A stretch of 64,000 nucleotides of DNA from Schaalia odontolytica. GTDB lineage: Bacteria > Actinomycetota > Actinomycetes > Actinomycetales > Actinomycetaceae. Where the stretch lies: the NCBI RefSeq assembly GCF_009730335.1, contig NZ_CP046315.1, positions 1,302,001-1,366,000 on the forward strand, read 5' to 3'. Shown here one piece after another: positions 8,922 to 18,492 of the stretch (position 1 is its first letter; each line of letters starts with the position of its first letter). A model generated the notes under the pieces. It did not search any database. It had not been told where the DNA came from and saw only the letters and a list, made by a program, of their open reading frames with translations. A program made the position numbers and the translations under genes.

Positions 8922-10886
8922 GTGGCATCACATAAGCGACGCCCCGTGCGCGCGCTCGTGACCCTGACCGTCGCCATCGTGGCGGCGTGCGCGGCACTTG
9001 CGATCGGGCACTTCGTGAAGGGCGTGTCCCCGTATCCCGACCTGGCCCTTGACCTTAAGGGTGGTACCCAGCTGATCCTGACACCGACCCCGACGTCGGA
9101 GGGACAGCGTGCGATCACCGAGGAAGATATCACGCAGGCGATCGCGATTATTCGTAATCGTATTGACGCGTCCGGTGTGTCCGAGTCTGAGATCTCCTCG
9201 ATGGGTAGCTCTAATATCATGGTGTCGATCCCCGGCACCCCGTCCCAGGAGCAGCTGGATCTGATCCGTTCGTCCTCGCAGATGAACTTCCGCCCGGTGC
9301 TGCGTATTGGGCCTGCGCAGGGCATCCTCCAGAACCAGCAGCAGCCGCAGGTGGATAACCCTCAGTCGGGTGCGCAGTCCGGTGCCCAGTCGGGCGAACA
9401 GAGCGGTGCGCAGTCAGGCGAACAGAGCGGCGCTGGCGCGGCTGATACGGCTCAGTCCGGCATTCAGTCCACTGCACTGGATGAGGCGACCGCTCGCGGC
9501 GCTGCCGACGCGGATGGCGACGGCGTCCTGTCCGACACTCCTGCGACGACTCCCGAGAATGCGTCGGATCTCGCCTGGGTGACCGAGCAGGTCATGTACG
9601 ACTTCCTGACGCTCGATTGCTCGGCATCCGCCGATGTGAAGCGCGTCGAGGGCGCCGCTGACAAGCCCTACGCCGCCTGCGACGAGTCCGGCCAGGTCAA
9701 GTACATCCTGGGCCCCGTGGCCGTTCCCGGTTCGGATCTGGAGGCTGCGAGCGCGGCCATCGCAACGAACGGCACCGGACAGTCGACCGGTCAGTGGATT
9801 GTCTCGCTGCGGTTCAACCACGAGGGCGCCGAGAAGTTCAAGGAGACCTCGACGATCCTGTACGGCTACCACGATTCGGACCCTCAGGGGTCGTCCTATC
9901 GTGGCAGTCCGGACCGTAACTCGTTTGCGGTCGTTCTCGATGGAACCGTGATTACCGCTCCGTCGATGCAGGCCATCATTACGAACGGTGAGGCCCAGAT
10001 CAGCGGCAACTTCACCGCGCAGTCTGCGAGAGCGCTGGCTAACCAGCTGCAGTTCGGCTCGCTCCCGCTGAACTTCGAGGTCGAGTCCGAGCAGCAGATT
10101 TCTGCGACGATCGGCACGGATCACCTGACCGTTGGTCTGTGGGCGGCCCTCATCGGCTTCCTGCTGGTCATCCTCTACCTGATTTGGCAGTACCGCGGCC
10201 TCGCGATTATTTCTGCCGGTTCGCTGGTCGTTGCCTCGGTTATCACCTACCTGGTGATTACGCTGCTGTCGTGGGCGATGGGCTACCGCCTGTCCCTGGC
10301 CGGTGTCGCCGGTCTGATCATGGCAATTGGGGTCACCACGGACTCGTTCATCGTCTACTTCGAACGTGTTCGAGACGAGGTCCGAGACGGACGACCGCTG
10401 CGCGCCGCCGTCGAAGAGGGCTGGGATCGCGCCAAGCGCACCATCCTGATTTCCGACGCGGTCAACATGGTTGCGGCCGTGGTTCTCTACCTGCTCGCCG
10501 TTGGTGGCGTTCAGGGCTTCGCCTTCACCCTCGGCATCACGACAATTATTGACATCGCGGTGATCTTCCTGTTCACCCACCCGATGATGGAGCTGCTGAT
10601 CCGCACTCGCTTCTTCGGCGAGGGCCACAAGCTGTCGGGTCTGGACCCCGAGCACCTGGGTGCGAAGAACTCGCTCGTGTACGCGGGTCGCGGACGCGTG
10701 GTCGTGCGTGGTGAATCCGCGACGACAAAGGACAAGAGCGACGAGGCCGGCGACGGTCTGTCGATTGCCGAGCGCCGCCGTGCCGCCCGCCTCGCCGCCG
10801 CGAAGGCCGAGGAAGAGACCGTTGACGACGCTTCTGTCGAGACAACGGATAGCGCTGCAGGCGTGACCGAGGAAGAGGAGAACTGA
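8922..10886 (+). CDS. secD: Protein translocase subunit SecD
   Basis: SecD works with SecF to pull proteins out of the Sec channel using the proton gradient. The 654-residue protein has an N-terminal membrane helix, a large periplasmic region starting YPDLALDLKGGTQL, and five C-terminal membrane helices with GVTTDSFIVYFERVRDE near 470-486. The periplasmic P1 region carries an unusual insertion of six Gln-Ser-Gly-Ala/Glu units (residues 148-171) and a low-complexity linker. A basic/acidic cytoplasmic tail of about 70 residues ends the protein. GTG start; secF follows after 1 base. Confidence 0.96.
   Translation: MASHKRRPVRALVTLTVAIVAACAALAIGHFVKGVSPYPDLALDLKGGTQLILTPTPTSEGQRAITEEDITQAIAIIRNRIDASGVSESEISSMGSSNIMVSIPGTPSQEQLDLIRSSSQMNFRPVLRIGPAQGILQNQQQPQVDNPQSGAQSGAQSGEQSGAQSGEQSGAGAADTAQSGIQSTALDEATARGAADADGDGVLSDTPATTPENASDLAWVTEQVMYDFLTLDCSASADVKRVEGAADKPYAACDESGQVKYILGPVAVPGSDLEAASAAIATNGTGQSTGQWIVSLRFNHEGAEKFKETSTILYGYHDSDPQGSSYRGSPDRNSFAVVLDGTVITAPSMQAIITNGEAQISGNFTAQSARALANQLQFGSLPLNFEVESEQQISATIGTDHLTVGLWAALIGFLLVILYLIWQYRGLAIISAGSLVVASVITYLVITLLSWAMGYRLSLAGVAGLIMAIGVTTDSFIVYFERVRDEVRDGRPLRAAVEEGWDRAKRTILISDAVNMVAAVVLYLLAVGGVQGFAFTLGITTIIDIAVIFLFTHPMMELLIRTRFFGEGHKLSGLDPEHLGAKNSLVYAGRGRVVVRGESATTKDKSDEAGDGLSIAERRRAARLAAAKAEEETVDDASVETTDSAAGVTEEEEN
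9363..9434 (+). repeat. Six 12-base tandem repeats inside secD
   Basis: Six consecutive 12-base units beginning CAG (TCN or AGC) GGN encode QSGA, QSGA, QSGE, QSGA, QSGE and QSGA. The units differ mainly at third positions. A less regular QSGI copy follows at about 9450. Confidence 0.9.
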
Positions 10887-10887
10887 C

Positions 10888-11976
10888 ATGATGAGTTTTG
10901 CTCAGTGGGGTAACGCCCTGTACTCGGGCGACAAGTCCTATGCCGTCGTTCCCAAGCGCAAGGTCTTCGTCGGCCTCGCCGCCGCGGTGCTCGTTCTCGG
11001 TTTCGCGCTCGTCGCGATCCTTGGCCTGAACCGCTCGATTGAGTTCACCGGAGGCTCGCAGTTCGATGTCGCTCACGTGAGCGATCAGAGCGAGTCTTTC
11101 GCCTCGCGTGCAGTCACCTCCACCGGCCTCGTTGAGGGCACCCCGAAGGTGACTCGCGTGGGCACGGACTCGGTCCGAATCCAGACGTCGTCCCTGGATT
11201 CCGCGCAGACCGCGCAGATGCGTGACGCGCTGGCCAGCGCCTACGGAGTGGATGCGACCGAGGTGCAGTCCTCCTCGATCGGCCCCTCCTGGGGTTCCTC
11301 GGTCACCACTAAGGCCGCTCAGTCGCTCGTCATCTTCATGGCGCTCATCGCCCTGCTGATGACGGTGTACTTCCGCTCGTGGCGCATGGCTGCGTCTGCG
11401 CTGCTCGCGCTGGTGCACGACATCGCCGTGACCATCGGCGTGTTCGCGATCCTGCAGGTCGAGGTCTCGCCCGCAACCGTGATCGGCTTCCTGACGATTC
11501 TGGGTTACTCGCTCTATGACACCGTCGTCGTCTTCGACAAGGTGCGTGAGCTGACCTCGGACGTCTACGAGCAGAAGCACTACACCTTCGCCGAGTACGT
11601 GAACCTCGCAGTCAACCAGACGATGGTTCGTTCGATCAACACCTCGGTTGTGGCGCTTCTCCCCGTCGGCGCGATTCTGATCATCGGTTCCGTGGCCCTT
11701 GGCCCGGGTACCCTGGTGGATATCTCGCTGGCCCTGTTTGTCGGTATGATCGCCGGTACCTACTCGTCGATCTTCATCGCGTCGCCGCTTCTGGTCACCT
11801 TCCAGGAGCTGTCGGCCAAGACCCGCGAGCACAACGCGGCCGTCGACCGGGCACGTCAGGGCCGCCACGCCGCTGACACGCCGGGCGCCTCCGCATCGGT
11901 GAAGGTGGCTCCTATCAAGCCCGGCAAGCGCCTGGGCAACGAGAATCAGCCCCACAGGAAGAAGAATCATCGATGA
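10888..11976 (+). CDS. secF: Protein translocase subunit SecF
   Basis: SecF is the partner of SecD. The 362-residue protein has an N-terminal helix (near 31-50), a periplasmic domain starting RSIEFTGGSQFDV, and five further helices with the signature SLYDTVVVFDKVRE near 210. The C-terminal tail is basic. GAGGAG lies 7 bases before the ATG at 10888; the ATG at 10891 is also possible. The stop overlaps the apt start as ATGA. Confidence 0.96.
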   Translation: MMSFAQWGNALYSGDKSYAVVPKRKVFVGLAAAVLVLGFALVAILGLNRSIEFTGGSQFDVAHVSDQSESFASRAVTSTGLVEGTPKVTRVGTDSVRIQTSSLDSAQTAQMRDALASAYGVDATEVQSSSIGPSWGSSVTTKAAQSLVIFMALIALLMTVYFRSWRMAASALLALVHDIAVTIGVFAILQVEVSPATVIGFLTILGYSLYDTVVVFDKVRELTSDVYEQKHYTFAEYVNLAVNQTMVRSINTSVVALLPVGAILIIGSVALGPGTLVDISLALFVGMIAGTYSSIFIASPLLVTFQELSAKTREHNAAVDRARQGRHAADTPGASASVKVAPIKPGKRLGNENQPHRKKNHR

Positions 11977-12512
11977 TCGGTGAGCTCGGCGAGCGCATCG
12001 CCACTCTGGTGCGAAGCAACATGCTGGAAATCCCGGATTTTCCGGAACCCGGCGTCCTGTTTCGTGATATCACTGAGCTGTTTGCGAACGGTCCTGCATT
12101 CAAGGAACTGGTTGAGCTGATCGGCGCTCGCTACGCGGGTCGCATCGACGCAGTCGCGGGTCTTGAGTCGCGTGGCTTCATCCTCGGCGCTCCCGTGGCC
12201 GCCGAGCTTGGCCTCGGAATGCTGACGATCCGCAAGGCTGGCAAGCTGCCCGGCCACGTAATCGGAGTCGACTACGAACTCGAGTACGGCACGGCGCGCA
12301 TGGAAATGCACCCCGAGTCGGTCCATGAGGGCCAGCGCGTCCTCATCATCGACGACGTGCTCGCGACGGGCGGCACAGCTAACGCGGCGGTGAAGCTGCT
12401 GCGTCAGTGCGGCGCGTCCGTCGAGGCCGTGGCCGTTCTCCTGGAACTCGATGCGCTCGGCGGTCGCTCGGTGCTGACGGATGTGACGGTGGAGAGCGCG
12501 CTACACCTCTAA
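11973..12512 (+). CDS. apt: Adenine phosphoribosyltransferase
   Basis: Apt salvages adenine to AMP using PRPP. The 179-residue protein contains the family start FPEPGVLFRDITELF, GLESRGFILG, and the PRPP-binding motif VLIIDDVLATGGTA. It overlaps secF by 4 bases and is closed by a strong hairpin before rel. The secDF-apt-rel order is typical of actinobacteria. Confidence 0.96.
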   Translation: MIGELGERIATLVRSNMLEIPDFPEPGVLFRDITELFANGPAFKELVELIGARYAGRIDAVAGLESRGFILGAPVAAELGLGMLTIRKAGKLPGHVIGVDYELEYGTARMEMHPESVHEGQRVLIIDDVLATGGTANAAVKLLRQCGASVEAVAVLLELDALGGRSVLTDVTVESALHL

Positions 12513-12527
12513 GCGTCGTTTCGTGAC

Positions 12528-12572
12528 AACGAGCGGGTCCGGGGATCGTCACGATCCCCGGACCCGCTCGTT
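12528..12572 (+). terminator. Strong hairpin ending the yajC-secDF-apt transcript
   Basis: A 22-base-pair perfect inverted repeat (12528-12549 with 12551-12572) with a single central base lies between the apt stop and the rel start. There is no T-run after it, so it may act as a terminator in the manner of high-G+C hairpins or as a 3'-end stabiliser. Confidence 0.8.
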
Positions 12573-12590
12573 CGTCGCTATCATGGGGCC

Positions 12591-14891
12591 ATGAGCAGCG
12601 ACGACATGACTTCAGGATCCGCACTTCCCGCGGCCGGTTCCCGAGTGCGCTCTGGCCTCGTTTGGTTTGGCTCACGCGGACGTGCCACAATCCCGGAGAT
12701 TGAGCCGCTTGTGCGCGCCCTGCGGGCGAACCATCCGAAGGCGGACATCAGCGTCGTCGAGCGGGCCTACCGTACAGCCGAGGAACATCACCGCGGTCAA
12801 ATGCGCAAGTCCGGTGAACCGTATATCACCCATCCGGTCGCCGTTGCGACCATCCTCGCGGAGATGGGCATGACGACCCCGACGCTTGTCGCAGCGCTGC
12901 TGCATGACACGGTCGAGGACACGGACTACACGCTTGAGCAGCTCGCTGCCGAGTATGGCGAGGCGATTGCCAACCTCGTTGACGGCGTTACCAAGCTCGA
13001 CAAGGTGCACTACGGCGCCGCTGCCCAGTCTGAGACGCTGCGCAAGATGCTCGTCGCGATGAGCCGCGATATCCGTGTGCTGCTCATCAAGCTCGGCGAC
13101 CGACTGCATAATGCCCGCACGTGGCGGTTCGTGCCCGCCAAGTCGGCGGCAAAGAAGGCGAAGGAGACGCTGGAGATCTACGCGCCCCTGGCTCATCGCC
13201 TCGGCATGAACATGGTGAAGTGGGAGCTTGAGGAGCTGTCGTTCAAGACGCTGTACCCGGATATCTACGAGGAGATCGACCGCCTCGTCACGGAGAGGGC
13301 ACCCCAGCGCGAAGAATATCTGCGAGATGTCATCGACCAGATCGAAGAGGATTTGCGTCGTTCGGGCACGAAGGGGACGGTGAGTGGCCGTCCGAAGAGC
13401 CACTACTCGATCTACCAGAAGATGATCGTGCGCGGCAAGGCCTTCGATGAGGTCTACGATCTGGTGGCTGTGCGTGTACTGGTGGAGTCGATCAAGGATT
13501 GCTACGGCGTGCTGGGGGCGCTGCACGGGCGCTGGAACCCGATTCCCGGCCGTTTCAAAGACTACATCGCGATGCCGAAGTTTAATCTCTACCAGTCGCT
13601 GCATACGACGGTTATCGGACCCGGTGGCAAGCCGGTGGAGATCCAGATCCGTACCTTCGACATGCACGAGCGCGCCGAGCATGGCGTCGCCGCGCACTGG
13701 AAGTACAAGCAGAACCCAAACGCTTCGAGTGGCGACGCGGATCGCATGAGCTCTGACGAGCAGGCGAACTGGTTGCGTGCTTTGGTCGAGATGGAGCGCG
13801 AGACGGGCGATCCTGAGGAGTTCCTCGATTCGCTGCGCTTCGAGATCGCCGGCGATGAGGTCTACGTGTTTACGCCGAAGGGCCAGGTCATCGTGTTGCC
13901 GGCGCGTTCGACGCCCGTCGACTTCGCGTATGCGGTGCACACGGAGGTCGGCCACCGCACGGTGGGCGCGAAGGTCAACGGCCGCCTTGTCTCCCTGGAT
14001 ACACGCCTCGAGTCGGGCGAGACGGTCGAGGTCGTGACTTCTAAGTCAGATAAGTCCGGACCTTCGCGCGACTGGCTGGCTTTTGTCGCCTCTCCGCGTG
14101 CACGCTCCAAGATCAAGGCGTGGTTCTCCAAGGAGCGCCGCGAGGAAGCTGTGGAGGCCGGAAAAGAGGCGCTTGCCCGCGCGATGCGCAAGCAGAACCT
14201 GCCGCTCCAGCGCCTCATGAGCCACGAGTCGATCCTGTCGGTCGCGACGTCTTTCGGCTATCCGGACGTGTCCGGCCTGTACGCAGCTGTCGGCGAGGGC
14301 CATATCTCCGCACAAAACGTCGTCTCCAAGCTGGTCGACAACCTGGGTGGGGGAGACGGCACTGAGGAGACGCTGTCCGAGGCCGTGACCCCGGGTTCTC
14401 AGAAGCCACGCTCCGAAGCCTCGGGCGATGCGGCGATCACCGTCGCCGGTCTGAGTCCGAACGAGATCTGGGTCAAGCTCGCCAAGTGCTGTACGCCGGT
14501 GCCCGGAGACGACATCGTCGGCTTCATTACCCGAGGCCAGGGTATCTCGGTGCATCGCAGTACGTGCGCGAACGCTGTCCGTCTAGGACAGCTGCAGCCC
14601 GAACGCTTCGTCGACGTGTCCTGGAACGAGAAGGGGCTGGGCGCTCCGTTCCGGGTGCAGATTGAGGTGCGTGCTCTCGATCGTGGCGGACTGCTCTCGG
14701 ATCTGACGCGCGTGCTGTCCGACTATCGCGTCAACATTCTTGCCGCCGCGCTGAAGACCGACGGAGATCAGGTCGCCTCGGGTAACTTCTCATTCGAACT
14801 GGCCGACCTCGGGCACCTGAACGCGGTCCTGTCCGCCCTTCGTCGGGTCGATGGGGTCTTCGAGGCGGTGCGCCTCGGCGCCGATTCATAG
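12591..14891 (+). CDS. rel: Bifunctional (p)ppGpp synthetase/hydrolase (RelA/SpoT homologue)
   Basis: Rel makes and degrades (p)ppGpp in the stringent response. The 766-residue protein has the HD hydrolase domain with HDTVED at 105-110, the synthetase domain with GRPKSHYSIYQKM near 265, a TGS domain (VYVFTPKGQVIVLP, near 425), the zinc-finger-like CCTPVPGDDIVGF near 627, and a C-terminal ACT domain. Both catalytic sites look intact, so it should be bifunctional as in other actinobacteria that have one long Rel. The ATG lies 18 bases after the apt hairpin. Confidence 0.96.
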   Translation: MSSDDMTSGSALPAAGSRVRSGLVWFGSRGRATIPEIEPLVRALRANHPKADISVVERAYRTAEEHHRGQMRKSGEPYITHPVAVATILAEMGMTTPTLVAALLHDTVEDTDYTLEQLAAEYGEAIANLVDGVTKLDKVHYGAAAQSETLRKMLVAMSRDIRVLLIKLGDRLHNARTWRFVPAKSAAKKAKETLEIYAPLAHRLGMNMVKWELEELSFKTLYPDIYEEIDRLVTERAPQREEYLRDVIDQIEEDLRRSGTKGTVSGRPKSHYSIYQKMIVRGKAFDEVYDLVAVRVLVESIKDCYGVLGALHGRWNPIPGRFKDYIAMPKFNLYQSLHTTVIGPGGKPVEIQIRTFDMHERAEHGVAAHWKYKQNPNASSGDADRMSSDEQANWLRALVEMERETGDPEEFLDSLRFEIAGDEVYVFTPKGQVIVLPARSTPVDFAYAVHTEVGHRTVGAKVNGRLVSLDTRLESGETVEVVTSKSDKSGPSRDWLAFVASPRARSKIKAWFSKERREEAVEAGKEALARAMRKQNLPLQRLMSHESILSVATSFGYPDVSGLYAAVGEGHISAQNVVSKLVDNLGGGDGTEETLSEAVTPGSQKPRSEASGDAAITVAGLSPNEIWVKLAKCCTPVPGDDIVGFITRGQGISVHRSTCANAVRLGQLQPERFVDVSWNEKGLGAPFRVQIEVRALDRGGLLSDLTRVLSDYRVNILAAALKTDGDQVASGNFSFELADLGHLNAVLSALRRVDGVFEAVRLGADS

Positions 14892-14978
14892 ACGAGGCGC
14901 GGGCGGCCTGCGTCGATTCGCGCGAAAAGGGTGTTACATCCGTCCCCTTTTGGGTGATGAGCTTTCCCCTGCTCGTTA

Positions 14979-15009
14979 GATGTGACACACTAGCTGTGTG
15001 TGTCACATC
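14979..15009. promoter_or_regulatory. 12-bp perfect inverted repeat upstream of the DUF349 gene
   Basis: GATGTGACACAC, 7 bases, GTGTGTCACATC. The TGTGA...TCACA edges recall CRP/GlxR half sites but the spacing is too long for that dimer. TTAGAT at 14976-14981 could be a -10 element, putting the repeat at the transcript start, where it could be an operator or a 5' hairpin. Confidence 0.6.
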
Positions 15010-15056
15010 GGCACGCACCCGCGCCGGGCGTAAGCCCTCGTCTCAGAAGGAATATC

Positions 15057-16391
15057 GTGACCACGACGCCGATTCCGAATAACGAAACCGCTCCCGAAGC
15101 TGCCCCGTCGACGATTGAGGAGGCCGCGGTCTCGACGACGATTGCTGCTTCTGAGGTGCCCGAGCACCCCTTCGCCCGTATCGGCGAGGACGGCACTGTC
15201 TACGTCAAGGATGGAGACGAGGAGCGCGTCATCGGCGGCTTCCCCGAGGGCATTCCTGCTTCTCCCTACGCTCTGTACGAGCGTCGCTACGCAGACCTCG
15301 AAGCCACCATCAAGCTTTTTGAGGATCGCCTGGGCACGCTGAGCCCGCGCGACATCGACCAGACTCTCGCAACGCTGCGCGAGCAGGTCGCCTCCCCGAA
15401 TGTCATCGGCGACATCCCGGCGCTGCGCGAGCGCGTTGCGGCGGTTGAGAAGGCCGCCGAGGAGCGTAAGGAAATCGCCCGTGAGGAGCGTAAGGCCGCC
15501 AAGGCTGTTGCTCTCGCCGAGCGCACTTCTGTCGTTGAGCGCGCCGAGGCTATTGTCTCCCAGGATCCCGCCAAGACCCATTGGAAGCAGTCGGGTCAGA
15601 CCCTGCGCGACCTCCTTGATGAGTGGAAGAACCTGCAGCGCCGCGGCCCGCGCCTGGAGAAAGCCATCGAGGATGAGCTGTGGAAGCGTTTCTCCTCCGC
15701 GCGCACCCAGTTCGACCGTCACCGCCGCCAGTTCTTCTCGCAGCTCGATCAGGCCCAGTCCGAGGCTAAGCGAGTGAAGGAAGCCCTGATCGCTGAGGCC
15801 GAGGCTCTGTCCTCGTCCGTGGACTGGTCGCGTACCTCCGGTGCCTACCGTGAGCTCATGAACCGCTGGAAGGCCGCCCCTCGCGCGTCGCGTAAGGAAG
15901 ACGACGAGCTGTGGGCACGTTTCCGCGCCGCCCAGCAGGTGTTCTTCGACGCTCGCCGCGCCAAGGACGAGGCCACCGACGCGGAGTACCGCGACAACCT
16001 CGTCGCGAAGGAAGTGATCCTCGTTGATGCTGAGGCCATCCTGCCGGTGACCGACATTGATCGCGCGAAGGCTCAGCTGCGTCAGATCCAGGACCGCTGG
16101 GAAGAGGTGGGCCGCGTGCCGTCCGCCGACCTGCACCGCATTGAGGGTCGTCTGCGTGCCGTCGAGGCCGCCGTCCGCGAGGCCGAAGAAAAGGAATGGC
16201 GCCGCACCAACCCCGAGACGCGCGCACGCGCGGCCGGCATGGTGGGTCAGCTTGAGGAGCAGATCGCTCAGCTCGAGCGTTCTCTGTCTGAGGCCGAGGC
16301 CAAGGGCGATGAGAAGGCCGCCAGGAACGTGCGCGAGGCTCTTGAGACCAAACGCGCCTGGCTCGCGCAGATCTCCTCCTCCATGGAGTGA
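15057..16391 (+). CDS. DUF349 domain-containing coiled-coil protein
   Basis: A 444-residue, highly charged, mostly helical protein with repeated DUF349 units: W-K-x-(A/S) blocks such as THWKQSGQTLRDLLDEWKNL, DWSRTSGAYRELMNRWKAA and QDRWEEVGRVP. The family is widespread in actinobacteria and of unknown function. The GTG at 15057 follows AGAAGGA by 5 bases; a longer frame from 15000 would start inside the inverted repeat and is less likely. The MBL-fold hydrolase gene follows after 1 base, so the two are probably co-transcribed. Confidence 0.85.
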   Translation: MTTTPIPNNETAPEAAPSTIEEAAVSTTIAASEVPEHPFARIGEDGTVYVKDGDEERVIGGFPEGIPASPYALYERRYADLEATIKLFEDRLGTLSPRDIDQTLATLREQVASPNVIGDIPALRERVAAVEKAAEERKEIAREERKAAKAVALAERTSVVERAEAIVSQDPAKTHWKQSGQTLRDLLDEWKNLQRRGPRLEKAIEDELWKRFSSARTQFDRHRRQFFSQLDQAQSEAKRVKEALIAEAEALSSSVDWSRTSGAYRELMNRWKAAPRASRKEDDELWARFRAAQQVFFDARRAKDEATDAEYRDNLVAKEVILVDAEAILPVTDIDRAKAQLRQIQDRWEEVGRVPSADLHRIEGRLRAVEAAVREAEEKEWRRTNPETRARAAGMVGQLEEQIAQLERSLSEAEAKGDEKAARNVREALETKRAWLAQISSSME

Positions 16392-16392
16392 C

Positions 16393-17112
16393 ATGCGCCT
16401 TCACGTTATTCCATCGCCTTTCTACGCGGCGAATGGGCTCGTGCTCGTCCCTTCCGGGGCGGGCACTGCCCTTGTCGTCGACCCTTCAGCGGGAATCCAA
16501 CACCTGATCCGCGAGGTCCTCGAGCTTGAGGGTGTGAGCGTGGGCGCGGTGCTTCTGACACACGGACACCCCGACCACGTCTGGGACGCGGCCGCGGTGT
16601 CCACTTGGGGAGTGGACGGAGGCACCGTTCCCGTGTACGTGCCGGGACCTGACATGTACCGCATGGATGCCCCGGCCTCGTTCCTGCCGATGCCGCTGCC
16701 CGACTTTGTGGGGGAGTGGGTCAAGCCCGCCGACCTGCGTGAGGTGCCCTCAGATTCGTTTGAGGTGTGCCCCGGCGTGTGGCTGCGCATGGTTCCCGCA
16801 CCCGGACATACCGAGGGATCGGCTGTCTTCCTGGGGGAGAGCCCGCTCGATATCCGGGTCAACAACCAGTCCTTCTACCGTTCCGACGAGGCGGTTCCGT
16901 GGGCGATGAGCGCAGACGTGCTGTTTAAGGACAGCGTCGGGCGCACCGACCTGCCCGGGGGCGACGAGACTCAGATGCGACATTCTTTGCGCACGATTTC
17001 CAACGCTCTCGATCCTCGCACCGTCCTTGTTCCCGGACACGGCCCGGCGACCACGCTCGCAGATGAGATACGCTCAAACCAGTATCTGATTCGCGCTCGT
17101 CGCATCGGCTAA
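16393..17112 (+). CDS. MBL-fold metallo-hydrolase (glyoxalase II-like)
   Basis: A 239-residue metallo-beta-lactamase fold protein. The zinc motif THGHPDH lies at residues 57-63, a further ligand histidine in PAPGHTEGSAVF near 138, an Asp in LFKDSVGRTD, and a last histidine in LVPGHGPATT. This layout is that of the glyoxalase II-like group; the substrate is unknown. The ATG is one base after the DUF349 stop. hisS follows after 27 bases, the usual hydrolase-hisS arrangement of actinobacteria. Confidence 0.88.
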   Translation: MRLHVIPSPFYAANGLVLVPSGAGTALVVDPSAGIQHLIREVLELEGVSVGAVLLTHGHPDHVWDAAAVSTWGVDGGTVPVYVPGPDMYRMDAPASFLPMPLPDFVGEWVKPADLREVPSDSFEVCPGVWLRMVPAPGHTEGSAVFLGESPLDIRVNNQSFYRSDEAVPWAMSADVLFKDSVGRTDLPGGDETQMRHSLRTISNALDPRTVLVPGHGPATTLADEIRSNQYLIRARRIG

Positions 17113-17139
17113 CCACCTTCCTCATAGAAAGAACGCTTA

Positions 17140-18492
17140 ATGGCTCGCACGTCCCTGTCAGGTTTCCCCGAATGGCTCCCGGAGGGCCGCATCATTGAGA
17201 TGCACGTCCTCGACGAGCTGCGTCGCGTGTTTGAATTGCACGGCTTCGCGGGCATCGAAACCCGTGCGGTCGAGACCCTCGAGCAATTGGAAGCAAAGGG
17301 TGAGACCTCCAAGGAGATCTACGTGCTCGAACGCCTGCAGGCCCTGAAGGCCGCGGCGGCCGGTGCACGCGCTCCCAAGGACAAGGGCATGGGTCTGCAC
17401 TTCGACCTCACGGTTCCCTTCGCCCGCTACGTGGTCGAGAACGCGAACGAGCTGGATTTCCCGTTCAAGCGCTACCAGATCCAGAAGGTGTGGCGCGGTG
17501 AGCGTCCCCAGGACGGTCGCTTCCGTGAATTCACGCAGGCGGACATCGACGTCGTGGGTAACGGTGAACTCCCGTTCCACTTCGAGGTGGACCTGCCGCT
17601 GGTGATGGCCGAGGCTCTGAATAACCTGCCGATCCCGCACGTGCGCGTGCTCGTGAATAACCGCAAGGTCGTTCAGGGCGTGTGTGAGTCCCTCGGGGTC
17701 ACGGACGTTGAGGCTGCCCTGCGCGGCCTCGACAAGATCGACAAGATCGGCCCGGAGGGTGTGGCCGCCGAGCTGGCTCAGTCCGGCATTGATGGGGACC
17801 AGGCATCCGTTCTGCTCCAGATGGCGCAGATCCGCACGTCCGAGTCTTCAGAGGTGCGCGCGCGTCTGGCCGACCTCGGCGTGGGCGGCGAACTGCTGGA
17901 CGAGGGCCTGAAGGAGCTGACCGAGCTCCTCGATACCGCGAACAAGCGGATGCCGGGTGCGGTCGTTGCGGACCTCAAGATCGCTCGCGGTCTCGATTAC
18001 TACACGGGCAGCGTGTACGAGTCGGAGATCGAAGGTCATGAGGCTCTCGGCTCGATCTGCTCGGGCGGACGCTACGACTCCCTGGCGAAGGACGGCAAGC
18101 GCACCTACCCGGGCGTCGGCCTGTCTATCGGCGTCTCGCGCCTCGTGTCGCGCATGATTTCCGCGCCGATGGTGAGGGCCTCTCGTAAGGTGCCCACGGC
18201 GGTCGTCGTCGCGGTCATCGCGGAGGACCAGCGTGAGCGCTCGGAGGCGATTGCCGCTGTGCTGCGTTCGCGCGGCATCTCAACGGACGTTGCTCCCAGC
18301 GCCGCAAAGTTCGGCAAGCAGATCAAGTTCGCCGATAAGCGCGGCATCCCCTTCATCTGGTTCCCGGGCGAGGAGGGTAGCGCTGACACGGTGAAGGACA
18401 TTCGCAGTGGCGAGCAGGTGGACGCCGATCCGCACACGTGGGTCCTGCCCGAGGCCGACGCGGTCCCTACTATCGAGAAGGTGACCGACTGA
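17140..18492 (+). CDS. hisS: Histidine--tRNA ligase
   Basis: Class II synthetase that charges tRNA-His. The 450-residue protein has motif 2 in RYQIQKVWRGERPQDGRFRE (near residue 110), the histidine-binding RGLDYYTGSVYE near 286, motif 3 in GVGLSIGVSRL near 325, and a C-terminal anticodon-binding domain. It has no T-box-like leader. Immediately followed (0 bases) by the GTG of a dynamin-like GTPase, so these genes share a transcript. Confidence 0.95.
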   Translation: MARTSLSGFPEWLPEGRIIEMHVLDELRRVFELHGFAGIETRAVETLEQLEAKGETSKEIYVLERLQALKAAAAGARAPKDKGMGLHFDLTVPFARYVVENANELDFPFKRYQIQKVWRGERPQDGRFREFTQADIDVVGNGELPFHFEVDLPLVMAEALNNLPIPHVRVLVNNRKVVQGVCESLGVTDVEAALRGLDKIDKIGPEGVAAELAQSGIDGDQASVLLQMAQIRTSESSEVRARLADLGVGGELLDEGLKELTELLDTANKRMPGAVVADLKIARGLDYYTGSVYESEIEGHEALGSICSGGRYDSLAKDGKRTYPGVGLSIGVSRLVSRMISAPMVRASRKVPTAVVVAVIAEDQRERSEAIAAVLRSRGISTDVAPSAAKFGKQIKFADKRGIPFIWFPGEEGSADTVKDIRSGEQVDADPHTWVLPEADAVPTIEKVTD

